DNA of 64,000 nt. Origin: Algoriphagus sp. TR-M9 (GTDB lineage Bacteria; Bacteroidota; Bacteroidia; Cytophagales; Cyclobacteriaceae). The position numbers and the translations under genes were made by a program. The stretch spans positions 3,357,001 to 3,421,000 of the forward strand of contig NZ_CP115160.1 of the NCBI RefSeq assembly GCF_027594545.1, written 5' to 3'. Below the pieces are notes generated by a model that saw only the letters and a program-made list of their open reading frames with translations, made no database searches and was not told the DNA's origin. This document shows, piece by piece, positions 8,107-16,795 of the stretch (positions are counted from its first letter, which is position 1; each line of letters starts with the position of its first letter).

Positions 8107-9456
8107 ATGTCATTAAGGTACTCTTCAGCATTACTTCTCTCAGTGCTAATCGCCTGTAGTTCTCCTGAGAGGGAGGAAAATCCTAAAGAAATACTCGCAC
8201 TCCAAATGGAAGAGCATCTCAAAACCGAAGTCCTGGATAAATGGTACCCACAAGCAATGGATACCCTAGACGGTGGTTTTTATAGCAATTTCTCCTACGA
8301 TTTCAAGCTAGAGGAAAAGCAGGAAAAAATGATTGTCACTCAATCCCGGCACGTATGGACAAATGCAAAAGCTTCACTTAAGTATCCCAAGGTCGAATAC
8401 TATAAAACTGGTGCAAAACACGGTTTTAAGTTTCTAAAGGATAAAATGTGGGATTATGAATACGGAGGATTCCATTGGCTGGTGGACAAGCAAGGAAAGC
8501 AAATCGGCAATCCTATGAAAACAGCCTATGGAAATGCTTTTGGGATCTATGCATTAGCGGCATATTACGGCGCAAGTGAAGATGAATCTGCTTTGGCCCT
8601 GGCAAAAGAAGCCTTCCTATGGCTGGACAAGCATGCTCACGATTCGATCAACGGAGGATATTTTCAGCATTTGGCACCGGACGGCACGCCCATTTTGCGA
8701 CCTGAGGATACCCCATCCACATCCGATCTAGGCTATAAAGACCAGAACAGTTCCATTCATATACTGGAGGCTTTCACCGAGTTATATCAAGTTTGGCCAG
8801 ACCCAAAAGTAAAGGATAGGCTGGAAGAAATGCTGCTTTTGATCCGGGACCAAATCGTGACGGACAAGGGTTATCTGACGCTATTCCTATATCCAGACTG
8901 GCAACCGGTGAGTTTCAAAGATTCTACAGAAGAAGTAATTACCCGGCATCATTTGCTCGACCATGTTTCTTTTGGCCATGATGTAGAAACAGGTTTTTTG
9001 ATGATAGAGGCCTCTGAAACGCTCGGCTGGGAAAACGACAGCACCACACATAGAATCGCAAAAAAGATGATAGACCATGCCCTAGAAAATGGCTGGGATG
9101 AAAGTGTAGGCGGCTTTTATGACGAAGGTTATTATTTCCAAGACGGTTACCGGGTAACCCATGACACCAAAAACTGGTGGGCGCAAGCTGAAGGAATGAA
9201 CGCACTATTATTGATGGCTGAGCTTTACCCAAATGATCCTCACAATTATTATGAGAAGTTTGAAAAACTCTGGGATTACACGGACACTTACTTGATAGAC
9301 CATGAAAATGGGGATTGGTATCCAGGAGGACTGGACAAGCAACCAGAACTAAAAACAGTAGGAAAAGGGAATATCTGGAAAGGAATTTATCACCACTATA
9401 GATCTTTGGATCATTGCATAGACAGACTGCGGGAGATGAGTCAAAAATCGGAATAA
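8107..9456 (+). CDS. Lipoprotein of the N-acylglucosamine 2-epimerase (AGE) superfamily
   Basis: This 449-residue protein has an N-terminal lipobox (SVLIAC, Cys about 17), so it should be membrane-anchored outside the cytoplasm. The rest follows the alpha6/alpha6-barrel AGE fold, with repeats such as GGFYSNFSYDF, GNAFGIYALAAYYGAS, LLDHVSFGHDVETGFLMIEA and NWWAQAEGMNALLLM; the His residues in RHHLLDHVSFGH and near the C-terminus (HHYRSLDH) fit the catalytic pattern. AGE enzymes epimerise or isomerise mannose, cellobiose or amino sugars, but most are cytoplasmic. An exported lipoprotein version suggests work on an oligosaccharide in the periplasm. The substrate is unknown. Confidence 0.8.
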   Translation: MSLRYSSALLLSVLIACSSPEREENPKEILALQMEEHLKTEVLDKWYPQAMDTLDGGFYSNFSYDFKLEEKQEKMIVTQSRHVWTNAKASLKYPKVEYYKTGAKHGFKFLKDKMWDYEYGGFHWLVDKQGKQIGNPMKTAYGNAFGIYALAAYYGASEDESALALAKEAFLWLDKHAHDSINGGYFQHLAPDGTPILRPEDTPSTSDLGYKDQNSSIHILEAFTELYQVWPDPKVKDRLEEMLLLIRDQIVTDKGYLTLFLYPDWQPVSFKDSTEEVITRHHLLDHVSFGHDVETGFLMIEASETLGWENDSTTHRIAKKMIDHALENGWDESVGGFYDEGYYFQDGYRVTHDTKNWWAQAEGMNALLLMAELYPNDPHNYYEKFEKLWDYTDTYLIDHENGDWYPGGLDKQPELKTVGKGNIWKGIYHHYRSLDHCIDRLREMSQKSE

Positions 9457-9552
9457 TAATAGCAGTGCACTCCATTCCCCTCCAAGGGGTAAACCGCATG
9501 ATTCAGCAAACATTATCTCTTGGCCGTTTCATTTTAACTACTTTCAAGAGTC

Positions 9553-9675
9553 ATGAAATCGAGCATGTCGGAAGCGACACACAGAGGGATGATTATCTCC
9601 CAGACGAGATTCCATCCCGTTTCCTTCGTCACGGGACAGGTTATGGCCTTTAAAAGACAAATTATAATCATATGA
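9553..9675 (+). repeat. Leader-peptide repeat, copy C
   Basis: This is the third copy of the element seen at 1125-1358, with three base differences from copy A over its whole length. It starts with ATGAAATCGAGCATG and ends in ATATGA, where the gene at 9672 begins. All hairpins of copy A are possible, including TGTCG-GAAG-CGACA and TCCCGT/ACGGGA. Homology to copy A fades abruptly just upstream of the ATG (shared only ...CATGAAATCG), so the mobile or duplicated unit begins at the peptide start. Confidence 0.85.
9553..9675 (+). CDS. Leader peptide C, 40 aa, stop overlaps the DUF389 gene start
   Basis: The frame begins MKSSMSEATHRGM and ends VMAFKRQIIII, with TGA at 9673-9675 overlapping the ATG at 9672 of the DUF389 gene. 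Compared with copy A there are two amino-acid changes (I to M, A to T) and one silent change. Confidence 0.5.
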   Translation: MKSSMSEATHRGMIISQTRFHPVSFVTGQVMAFKRQIIII

Positions 9676-11579
9676 AAAAAATCACTTTTGTATATGATCC
9701 GGAAATAAAACCTGAAAAACTCGATGAGTTGCTTGAAAGGATGGATCCCAGGCCTGACAAAAAGCTTTCTTTGGATGAGTTATCTGTGGAGAATCTCAAT
9801 CAAGAGGAATGGCTGGCCTGCTCGCTGTCAGACAATCAGCTTCGTAAGCTACTCGATCAGACAAAAGACAAAGAACTAAATGTAGCCCTTCTGCCCCATC
9901 CTGAGATGGAACAGGCAAGAAAGGGGTTTGGCATACATACCAGTTTTGAAACCGCCTGGCAGGAAATCCAAGAAGCCGAGAAAATCCCCGAAACCGATTT
10001 GATGCAGGTTGACGAACACTTGACCTTTAACTCCTTAGTAGTCGGCACTTCTCTAAGCATTCTTTATTCCAATGGAGCCGATAATTTCTGGGAAGGAGTC
10101 AAAACTAGATTTTCCCAACTAATCAAACTTTTCCGAAGGGTAAAACTAAAACCCTATACCATCACTTATAAAAATGGAAAGGAGAAAAGCAAAATAGAAA
10201 TAGCTGCGATGGGGATTTTAGCAGTGGCGCACTGCGAAAGTAACTTGATTTTTCGTCGTGTCATAGAACAATCCGGTCTGGACGATGGCAGAATCCATCT
10301 GTTGATTTTGGCTCCAAAAAGCCTTTTCTCTTTGATCCAATTTGGATTACAGAACCTCTTTTTCCCTATCAAAGGTGGAACCCTTCCCAAGTTTGTGGGA
10401 TATATTTCTACAAGTGAAGTATGCCTTAGTTCTTCCGAGCGCATTCAATTTGCGGTGGATGGGGAAGAAAAAGAAGCCAAAGAATTAAAAATCTCGCTGG
10501 TAGAAGAGAAAATTAAAATACTACCCGGAGCAAGACTCCAGGAAAAAGAACCAAGTGAAGGTCCAAAATCCATCAATGTAGCGGCTCTTCCTACAGGCCG
10601 ATTGAAGGAGGAATTACTTCACTCCTATTTGCCATGGGTTCGCCATGCCACAGCGGAAGAATTCAAAGACCTTTTCACACTATTACGGACAAATTCGCAG
10701 ACTTCCTCCACCTATTTGGTGCTGATGGCGCTCTCAACTATGATTGCGACTTTCGGGCTTTTTGGGGATTCTGCACCTGTAGTGATAGGCGCGATGATTT
10801 TGGCTCCCCTGATGGGACCGATTATATCCTTGGCTATGGGCATGCTTCGCCAAGATAGCTTGCTGATCAAAAACAGCTTGATTACAATCTTCTGGGGTGT
10901 GATCGTAGGATTGTTTTTCTCGATTCTAATTTCACTGATTACGCCTTTAGAAGTGCTGAATGATCAGATACTTGCCAGAATCCGCCCGAACCTGCTTGAC
11001 CTGGGAATTGCAATAGCATCCGGAATAGCCGGAGCCTATGCCTACTCCAAGGAAGAAATCTCCAAAACTTTGGCAGGAGTGGCGATTTCCGTTGCGCTGG
11101 TTCCCCCTTTGGCTGTGGCGGGAATAGGAATCGGGTGGATGGACCAGGAAGTATTTGGTGGCGCCATGCTTTTGCTCGGCACCAACCTAGCCGGCATCAC
11201 CATGGCAGCAGCTTTGACTTTTCTGCTCCTTGGATTCAGCCCGTTCAGATTGGCAAAAAGAGGGCTTTTTATCAGTATGGGAATCCTTATTGCGATTGCT
11301 TTGCCCCTAGGATTAAGCTTTAGCAAAATGGTGAAAGAAAACTCGATAATCCAAGATCTCAGCGGCAAGGAAATCCCACATGGACTACTCAGGGAAGTGA
11401 AAGTAGTGCAGATGGAACCACTGAAACTTTCAGTGACTATACTTTCTGAAAATGCCCTGGATGAGAATGATTTCAGAGCGATCAAAGCTGAAATTGAGGA
11501 AAAGATCGGCAGGCCAGCATCCATTGAATTGACTCTGGGCGTACAATTGGGTGCCCCTATCACCAAAGCTAAGGAGTGA
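9672..11579 (+). CDS. DUF389 (TIGR00341-type) membrane protein with N-terminal lipid-kinase-like domain
   Basis: This 635-residue protein has two parts. Residues about 105-290 resemble the C-terminal half of diacylglycerol/sphingosine-kinase-like proteins (YegS family), including QFAVDGEEKEA and VEEKIKILPG, but without the N-terminal nucleotide-binding half. From about 320 the DUF389 domain begins, with hydrophobic helices and the typical run SAPVVIGAMILAPLMGPIIS. A soluble C-terminal tail follows. The function of DUF389 proteins is not established. The start at 9672 coincides with the end of leader copy C. The 3' end overlaps the convergent PP-loop gene by 11 nt. Confidence 0.82.
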   Translation: MKKITFVYDPEIKPEKLDELLERMDPRPDKKLSLDELSVENLNQEEWLACSLSDNQLRKLLDQTKDKELNVALLPHPEMEQARKGFGIHTSFETAWQEIQEAEKIPETDLMQVDEHLTFNSLVVGTSLSILYSNGADNFWEGVKTRFSQLIKLFRRVKLKPYTITYKNGKEKSKIEIAAMGILAVAHCESNLIFRRVIEQSGLDDGRIHLLILAPKSLFSLIQFGLQNLFFPIKGGTLPKFVGYISTSEVCLSSSERIQFAVDGEEKEAKELKISLVEEKIKILPGARLQEKEPSEGPKSINVAALPTGRLKEELLHSYLPWVRHATAEEFKDLFTLLRTNSQTSSTYLVLMALSTMIATFGLFGDSAPVVIGAMILAPLMGPIISLAMGMLRQDSLLIKNSLITIFWGVIVGLFFSILISLITPLEVLNDQILARIRPNLLDLGIAIASGIAGAYAYSKEEISKTLAGVAISVALVPPLAVAGIGIGWMDQEVFGGAMLLLGTNLAGITMAAALTFLLLGFSPFRLAKRGLFISMGILIAIALPLGLSFSKMVKENSIIQDLSGKEIPHGLLREVKVVQMEPLKLSVTILSENALDENDFRAIKAEIEEKIGRPASIELTLGVQLGAPITKAKE

Positions 11580-12312
11580 GTGGGATCAGATCACAGAACC
11601 AAAATCCGTACTGGGCAGGATCTTGTTTCTTATCAGAAAAGCACTGATCAGAATCATCTGCTGTCTTCGGAGCTTCGTACTTTCTCAGTACTTTTTCTCC
11701 AAGCTCAAATTCAATAGGTCTGCTGAAAATGGGCCCATCGAACACGAAAGTATGGAACTCCCCATTTTCCCCACAGGGATCCACATTAGCAGGAAGATCA
11801 TTTAAAAAACCCTCATCGATCACTCTCCCAACAAAGCTATTATCCAAAAATTGCTCATTGACGCAAGTGGTAATTGTCTTGAATCCTAAATCTAAAAACT
11901 CCCGAATCAGTTTATCTGTAGGTTGCTTCCAGAGCGGAAAAACACCGGTCAAATCTAACTCTGCCAGTTTATTCTCACGGTAAGTTCTCAGATCTTCCAG
12001 AAATATATCCCCGAAGATTGATGCTGCGACCCCTTGCCTTTTCAACTCCGAAAGTGTTTCTCGCATCGTCTGCTCATACACTTCCATCGAGGGCATATCC
12101 GGAACCTGCATTTTAACCAGGGGAATATCCATGCTTTTTGCCTGCAATTCCAGCAATTCAGACCGGACGCCGTGCATGGATATGCGCTGATATTTCTCAC
12201 TGATACTGGTGAGCAAGCATGCAATTTCAAATTCCTGAGATTGCTGTAGTTTATACAAAGTAAGTGCGGAATCCTTTCCTCCGCTCCAATTGAGAAGTGC
12301 TTTTTGGCTCAT
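11569..12312 (-). CDS. Dph6-type PP-loop ATPase (diphthine--ammonia ligase family)
   Basis: This protein of about 247 residues belongs to the adenine-nucleotide alpha-hydrolase/PP-loop family related to diphthamide synthase Dph6. The N-terminus has the ATP-binding PP-loop SGGKDSALTLYKLQ. Conserved later parts are MHGVRSELLELQA, FGDIFLEDLRTYREN and NVDPCGENGEFHTFVFDGP. Bacteria lack diphthamide, so the bacterial substrate is unknown. I chose the ATG at 12312 (MSQKALLNWSGGKDS) over 12345 because the PP-loop should lie close to the N-terminus. Confidence 0.88.
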   Translation of the reverse strand: MSQKALLNWSGGKDSALTLYKLQQSQEFEIACLLTSISEKYQRISMHGVRSELLELQAKSMDIPLVKMQVPDMPSMEVYEQTMRETLSELKRQGVAASIFGDIFLEDLRTYRENKLAELDLTGVFPLWKQPTDKLIREFLDLGFKTITTCVNEQFLDNSFVGRVIDEGFLNDLPANVDPCGENGEFHTFVFDGPIFSRPIEFELGEKVLRKYEAPKTADDSDQCFSDKKQDPAQYGFWFCDLIPLTP

Positions 12313-12403
12313 GATAGTCTTCAGATAAATGTCAAAAATATTCAAAGCTAGCTAAAAGAATACTGCTGCGGCAGAACTTGAGCTCATTTGTTTCTAAAAG
12401 CAA

Positions 12404-12441
12404 AAAGCCTATCTCAGCAGGTCACTGCTAAAATAGGCTTT
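12404..12441. terminator. Hairpin terminator, probably bidirectional
   Basis: AAAGCCTAT...ATAGGCTTT forms a 9-bp stem with an inner CAG/CTG pairing, downstream of the gene ending at 12462 (minus strand). A-rich and T-rich flanks on both sides would allow use in either direction. Confidence 0.6.
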
Positions 12442-12461
12442 AAAGACATGCTAGCTCTGGA

Positions 12462-12812
12462 TTATTCCTCTACCCGTGTGAGCTTCATTTCTCCTCTTTG
12501 AGAGACCACTTTCAGCTCGTCCGTGGACACAACTTCACCTTTATGGGATACCGTCATATCTTGGATAGCAAAATCATAACTGAATTTACTTCCATCTACT
12601 TTGCCGTTTTCCAAAGGGATCTCTCCCATTTGAGATGCTATAGTTCCGGTTAAAGCTCCATTTTCAACTTTATAGTTGAAGGTCAATTCCATCTCCCCTT
12701 GCGGTCCAGAGAGGGTAGTTTTCCATTTTCCGGTAATGTCACTTTGCGCATAAGCGGTCATGCTTGCTATTACTAAGAAAAAGCAGAGCATTGATAATTT
12801 TTTGAAAATCAT
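12462..12812 (-). CDS. Small secreted protein, lipocalin-like, unknown function
   Basis: This is a predicted exported protein of about 116 residues. The ATG at 12812 gives MIFKKLSMLCFFLVIASMTA, then YAQ, a clean signal peptide; an ATG at 12818 is equally possible, while 12887 would add an unlikely extension. The mature part starts SDITGKWKTTLSGPQGEMEL and alternates beta-strand-like segments (LTGTIASQMGEIPLENGKVD). It resembles small Bacteroidota proteins of a calycin-like type, but I cannot name a function. It stands alone with its own terminator. Confidence 0.7.
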   Translation of the reverse strand: MIFKKLSMLCFFLVIASMTAYAQSDITGKWKTTLSGPQGEMELTFNYKVENGALTGTIASQMGEIPLENGKVDGSKFSYDFAIQDMTVSHKGEVVSTDELKVVSQRGEMKLTRVEE

Positions 12813-13209
12813 AATCATTAAGGGTTTAGGTTTAAATGAGTTTAAGAAAATTGTACTTAAGAATGCTAAGATATTTTTAGTTATCAATATCGAAACAACT
12901 TCAAAAAATAGTTATTTATCTGACAATTAGCAAAATATAAGAACGGATGAGTAAGTACGGATGCTGAATTCTAGAAGATTTTGAATATTTGAGTAGCTCT
13001 GTATGGTCACTTCATCAAAGCTTTGACGATCATCCAACACTAAAACGGACGGTTTAACGCATATCTATAGGTCCACTTATCCTTACTCTAAAAATACAGA
13101 AATACACGCATGGCATTATGAATAAGCAGGTCAGTAACTGAAACCAAAGTACAGTTTCCCTCCTGCTGTTCAAGCAAAAACCGAAGGCTACTTCCTGATT
13201 CCATGAAAT
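12813..13209. other. Intergenic region without recognisable gene
   Basis: Nothing supportable is seen between the two small secreted proteins. A 67-codon frame on the minus strand (13088-13291) mostly overlaps the next gene out of frame and shows no signal peptide or homology. Confidence 0.4.
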
Positions 13210-13656
13210 TCAATTCCCCGCAGGCAACATATTCCGTATCGCGGAGATTTTCCATTGCTCTGTCTCCGTCACTACCAAAAATGTGCTCCACATTTTCCGT
13301 ACCGTTCCTGAGGAATTTTTGATTTCATAGTGAGCATCTACAATCGCCACATCTGGGTTCAGAAAGCGTATAGACTCCAATTTCAGGCTTCGCTCGCCCG
13401 GGTTTTCAGCAGAACTTTCCATCATTCCTTTCACAGCCTCGTCTATTCCTTTTCGCCAAACTCCAGAGGAAACCAATTGATCCACATCTTCTACCAGTAT
13501 TTCCCTTAGTAAAACCGTATCATTCGTTTCCCTAGCCTGGGAATAAGAACTGATCAAATCCATGATTTCCCGGGATTCACCTTTGGTATTCAAAGGGTTT
13601 TGAGAGAAAGCTGAGGAGCTGATAAGGAGTAAGAAAAGGATGCTGAGGGATTTCAT
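13210..13656 (-). CDS. Secreted SnoaL/DUF4440-like (NTF2-fold) protein
   Basis: This 148-residue protein has a signal peptide (MKSLSILFLLLISSSAFSQ). The mature part fits the NTF2-like fold of DUF4440: a helix with ISSYSQARETNDTVLLREIL, then VEDVDQLVSSGVWRKG, and beta strands VAIVDAHYEI and TFLVVTETEQWKISAIRNML. Such proteins bind small molecules or act as accessory subunits, and the specific role is unknown. It ends in LPAGN with no downstream partner. Confidence 0.8.
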   Translation of the reverse strand: MKSLSILFLLLISSSAFSQNPLNTKGESREIMDLISSYSQARETNDTVLLREILVEDVDQLVSSGVWRKGIDEAVKGMMESSAENPGERSLKLESIRFLNPDVAIVDAHYEIKNSSGTVRKMWSTFLVVTETEQWKISAIRNMLPAGN

Positions 13657-13768
13657 GGCAATTCAGTTTGACGTAATTTACGCTTTTTCTAAACGACAAA
13701 ACAAGTCCAGTTTCTAGTGATGCAGAACAACTGTGCCCTTTGTGTAACCTCCGCTAACTTTGTGGTTT

Positions 13769-13802
13769 AAAAAAAAACAAAGCCACCCATTCCTGAGTGG
13801 CT
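13769..13802 (-). terminator. Rho-independent terminator of the MarR-FNR-ferredoxin group
   Basis: On the minus strand AGCCACTCAGGAATGGGTGGCT forms a stem (13781-13802) followed by a T-rich tract (complement of 13769-13780). It lies about 60 bp after the ferredoxin stop. Confidence 0.85.
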
Positions 13803-13865
13803 GTAATATTTAATTCGAAAGTCCAGCCTTCTGGTAAAGCAGAACAGCCCGGAAGTTGAAATCGC

Positions 13866-14186
13866 TTACTGATCTTCTCCTCTGAGTTTGATAATTGACC
13901 CTTCTAGAATATCTCCTATCCGGATTTGACAAGCCAGCCTGGACGTAGGGTAATACTCTGGCAAGTTCTCCAATTGGTCCAATTCTATATCAGTGGCCTC
14001 GCCCAGCTCATCTTTTCCCTCCAGCACTTCCACATGACAGGTAGCACAAAGGGCCATACCCCCACAAGTGGCTAAAACCGGATATTCTGAAGCTTTTAGT
14101 ATCTCCATTAGGCTAAAGCCCATATCATCAGGAGCTTCGATTTCTTGACGGTTACCGTCGTGATCTTCTACAGTGAAATTTACCAT
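13866..14186 (-). CDS. 2Fe-2S ferredoxin, adrenodoxin type
   Basis: This 106-residue ferredoxin carries one [2Fe-2S] cluster. The ligand pattern C-x5-C-x2-C is visible in ATCGGMALCATCHVEVLEG, with the fourth Cys in RLACQIRI. It follows the ferredoxin reductase gene by 15 nt, so the pair likely forms a short NADPH-driven electron chain. The electron acceptor is not apparent from the neighbours. Confidence 0.93.
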   Translation of the reverse strand: MVNFTVEDHDGNRQEIEAPDDMGFSLMEILKASEYPVLATCGGMALCATCHVEVLEGKDELGEATDIELDQLENLPEYYPTSRLACQIRIGDILEGSIIKLRGEDQ

Positions 14187-14201
14187 GCCGCAAAAATAAG
14201 A

Positions 14202-15206
14202 TTAAAATGAATTTACACCATTAACAGTCGTGTATTTGAAGCTCAACTTCTGATCTGGATACACATATTTAAAGGCGGAATGCATCATAATCGCTGCTTC
14301 ATGAAATCCACAAAGTATCAATTTCAGCTTTCCTGGGTAGGTATTGATATCACCTATAGCGTAGATTCGCTCCACTCCTGTAGAGTAATCACGCGTATCT
14401 ACTTCGATCGCATTTTTATCAATACTCAAGCCCCAATCTGCGATGGGACCCAGTTTTGGGCTCAAACCAAAAAGAGGGATCAGGTAATCTGTTTCAATCA
14501 CATGCTCAACTTTGGACTTATCCATAAAAGTGACTGAATCCAATTTGCCATTGCCGCTCAATTGCTTCAGGTTAGCAGACAGAATCAGGTCTATTTTACC
14601 ATTATTTGCCAAATCAAAAACCTTCGCTGCAGAGTCTGGAGCGCCTCGGAAGGTCTCATTTCTGTGTACCAAGGTCACCTTTTTGGCAACTTTTGAAAGG
14701 AAAATGGTCCAGTCAAGAGCGGAATCACCACCACCTGCCAGCACTACATTTTTGTCACGGAACTTCTCTGGGTCTTTCACCATATAAGTCACGCCATTTC
14801 CCTCATAGAGCTCTAGGTTTTCAATCGCAGGTTTTCTAGGTTCGAAACAACCTAATCCGCCGGCAATAATAACCACCTGCGCATGAACCTTAGTCTTGTC
14901 GCTGGTAGTGACTATAAAAGAGCCATCCTCCTGCTTATCCAGATGATCTACTCGCTCACCTAAAGTAAAAGTAGGAGAGAAAGGTTTGGCCTGCTCCATC
15001 AGGTTATCCACCAAATCCTGGGCATTCACTTCAGGATAGCCCGGAATATCGTAAATCGGCTTCTGAGGATAGATCTCCGAAAGCTGACCACCCACCTGAG
15101 GCAGGGCATCAATTAGATGACAACGCATTTTCAGCAAACCAGCTTCGAAAACTGCAAATAGGCCCACAGGGCCGGCTCCGATAATACAAAGGTCTGTATG
15201 GATCAT
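14202..15206 (-). CDS. Ferredoxin--NADP+ reductase, thioredoxin-reductase-like type
   Basis: This 334-residue flavoprotein has an N-terminal FAD-binding motif (CIIGAGPVGLFAVFEAGLL) and an internal NAD(P)-binding motif (NVVLAGGGDSALDW). It lacks the CxxC redox pair of thioredoxin reductase, which with length and sequence (LPQVGGQLSEIYPQKPIYDI) marks the FNR type found in Bacillus and Bacteroidota. The C-terminal part has IYAIGDINTYPGKLKLI, the second FAD contact. The adjacent ferredoxin is the obvious partner. Confidence 0.92.
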   Translation of the reverse strand: MIHTDLCIIGAGPVGLFAVFEAGLLKMRCHLIDALPQVGGQLSEIYPQKPIYDIPGYPEVNAQDLVDNLMEQAKPFSPTFTLGERVDHLDKQEDGSFIVTTSDKTKVHAQVVIIAGGLGCFEPRKPAIENLELYEGNGVTYMVKDPEKFRDKNVVLAGGGDSALDWTIFLSKVAKKVTLVHRNETFRGAPDSAAKVFDLANNGKIDLILSANLKQLSGNGKLDSVTFMDKSKVEHVIETDYLIPLFGLSPKLGPIADWGLSIDKNAIEVDTRDYSTGVERIYAIGDINTYPGKLKLILCGFHEAAIMMHSAFKYVYPDQKLSFKYTTVNGVNSF

Positions 15207-15258
15207 GATGTATAAAATTTGGGGTGCTTCCCCGGTTAAAAGTTTCCTTTTTTATTAT

Positions 15259-15708
15259 TTATTGATCAAGAGATTCCCCGTTGAGATTTTGATAAATCGT
15301 GTTGAGAATCCGCTTAAACTCTTCGAAATCATGGGGACTCAAATTTTCCCAGGCTTTCTCTCTAATCTGATGAATCTCAGGACGTAAGGCAGTGACTTTT
15401 TCCACACCTGTATCCGTCAAATGCAACTGAAAACTCCTTCTGTCCTGCGGATGGGGCACTCGCTCCACATATCCTTTTTTGCATAGCAAATCAATAATAC
15501 GGGTAAGCGTAGGATGATCTTTGAATACCAAATTTGCCAACTCCGTCTGACTCAACAAATCATTTTCAGAAAGGTTTTTCAGCACTAACCATTGATCCAC
15601 CGTCACATCAAAATCCCCAGACTTAAACTGCTGCTGAGCATATTGCTTCACTTTACGGGCCGTTCGGTCCAATAGAAATGAATATTTAGAATACTGCTCT
15701 TGTGTCAT
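15259..15708 (-). CDS. MarR-family transcriptional regulator
   Basis: This winged-helix regulator of about 149 residues has a helix pair ENDLLSQTELANLVFKDHPT, recognition helix LTRIIDLLCKKGYVER and wing HPQDRRSFQLHLTD. I prefer the ATG at 15708 (MTQEQYSKYSFLLDR); the frame is open to 15753. It lies directly upstream of the FNR gene on the same strand and may control it, perhaps in response to redox-active or phenolic compounds as in other MarR proteins. That role is inference. Confidence 0.88.
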   Translation of the reverse strand: MTQEQYSKYSFLLDRTARKVKQYAQQQFKSGDFDVTVDQWLVLKNLSENDLLSQTELANLVFKDHPTLTRIIDLLCKKGYVERVPHPQDRRSFQLHLTDTGVEKVTALRPEIHQIREKAWENLSPHDFEEFKRILNTIYQNLNGESLDQ

Positions 15709-15827
15709 ACCAATAGTTAGTGTGACAAATATATGAAAAATCTGGCTGGACAATACTATTCTCTATAATTTTTATGGGGTTTGTAGGTTTTAGGCAAAAA
15801 TTTATCCTTCGAGCTCAAAAGAAAGTC

Positions 15828-16793
15828 TCAGAGCTTAGCCTCAATAAACTCCTCAATCCTACTATAAACTAACCCCTTATAACTTAATGAAAATGGATTT
15901 TCACTGACTTCAATCACCTCATCCAACTCCTTGAAACCGGCTTTTTCAAGCGCTTTCGAGACCCAAGAAACCAAGTCTTCTGGACCTGAAATATCAAGTT
16001 TCCGCTTTTGATTTTCTAATTCAATCCTTCCCTTTTCCACAGAAAAATGGAATTTCTTTCCCGGAAGCAATTGATTGATTTGCCCGGAAATCACCAGATC
16101 CTCCGGCAACCCTGAAATCAACGGAGTGCCGCAATTCAGCAACCAAAACCTATCAGCAGTTTCCAAAGCGATTTCCAAATCATGGGTCACCACGAGGATG
16201 GACTTTCCTTGAGTCTTTGCGATTTCCCGGAGCAAATGCATAATCTCGTAGCGATTTACCAAATCCAGATGAGCAGTAGGCTCATCCAAGACCATCACTT
16301 TCCCATCCTGAGCCAGCGCCCTTGCGATCAACGCTTTTTGTCGCTGACCGTCGCTGATTTCAGAAAGTCGTTCATCTCGTAAATACTCGATTTTTGTAGC
16401 CAAAAGTGCATTTCGAACCACTTCCTTATCCTTTTCCTCCAGCTTTCCTGTCCATCCTGTATGGGGAATTCTACCCATAGCTACCAATTGCACTACGGTC
16501 ATATTTCCCGGCAAAAATGGCTCAGTCAAAACCACTGAAAGTTCCTTTGCTAATTCCTCATTTGAATACTCAGAAATGGTTTTTTTATGGAGCAAAACTT
16601 CACCTCGGAAGGGCTTCAATTGACCTAAAACAGCCTTCACAAGGGTTGATTTCCCGACACCATTTGGTCCCAGCAAACAGGTCATTTCGCCGGAAAAGAG
16701 CTCAAATTCCAATCCATTTAGAATTTCCTTTTTCATATTGCCTTTGGAGTATCCAAGGCTAAGATTTCTACCGATGATTGATGCTTTTCTCAT
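15828..16793 (-). CDS. btuD: ABC transporter ATPase, FecE/BtuD type (probable vitamin B12 uptake)
   Basis: This 321-residue ATPase powers the FecCD/BtuC-type permease encoded 2 nt upstream. Walker A is GPNGVGKST (about 42-50), the signature is ISDGQRQKALIARALA and Walker B is VMVLDEPTAHLD. About 60 residues beyond the usual end (GRIELENQKRKLDISGPEDL onward) form a C-terminal extension often seen in Bacteroidota members. The B12 assignment rests on the nearby cobalamin riboswitch and btuB; iron-siderophore transport is the alternative. Confidence 0.88.
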   Translation of the reverse strand: MRKASIIGRNLSLGYSKGNMKKEILNGLEFELFSGEMTCLLGPNGVGKSTLVKAVLGQLKPFRGEVLLHKKTISEYSNEELAKELSVVLTEPFLPGNMTVVQLVAMGRIPHTGWTGKLEEKDKEVVRNALLATKIEYLRDERLSEISDGQRQKALIARALAQDGKVMVLDEPTAHLDLVNRYEIMHLLREIAKTQGKSILVVTHDLEIALETADRFWLLNCGTPLISGLPEDLVISGQINQLLPGKKFHFSVEKGRIELENQKRKLDISGPEDLVSWVSKALEKAGFKELDEVIEVSENPFSLSYKGLVYSRIEEFIEAKL

Positions 16794-16795
16794 GG

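Noticed and set aside
13088..13291. 67-codon minus-strand frame.
   Set aside because: Overlaps the DUF4440-like gene out of frame and has no signal or homology.
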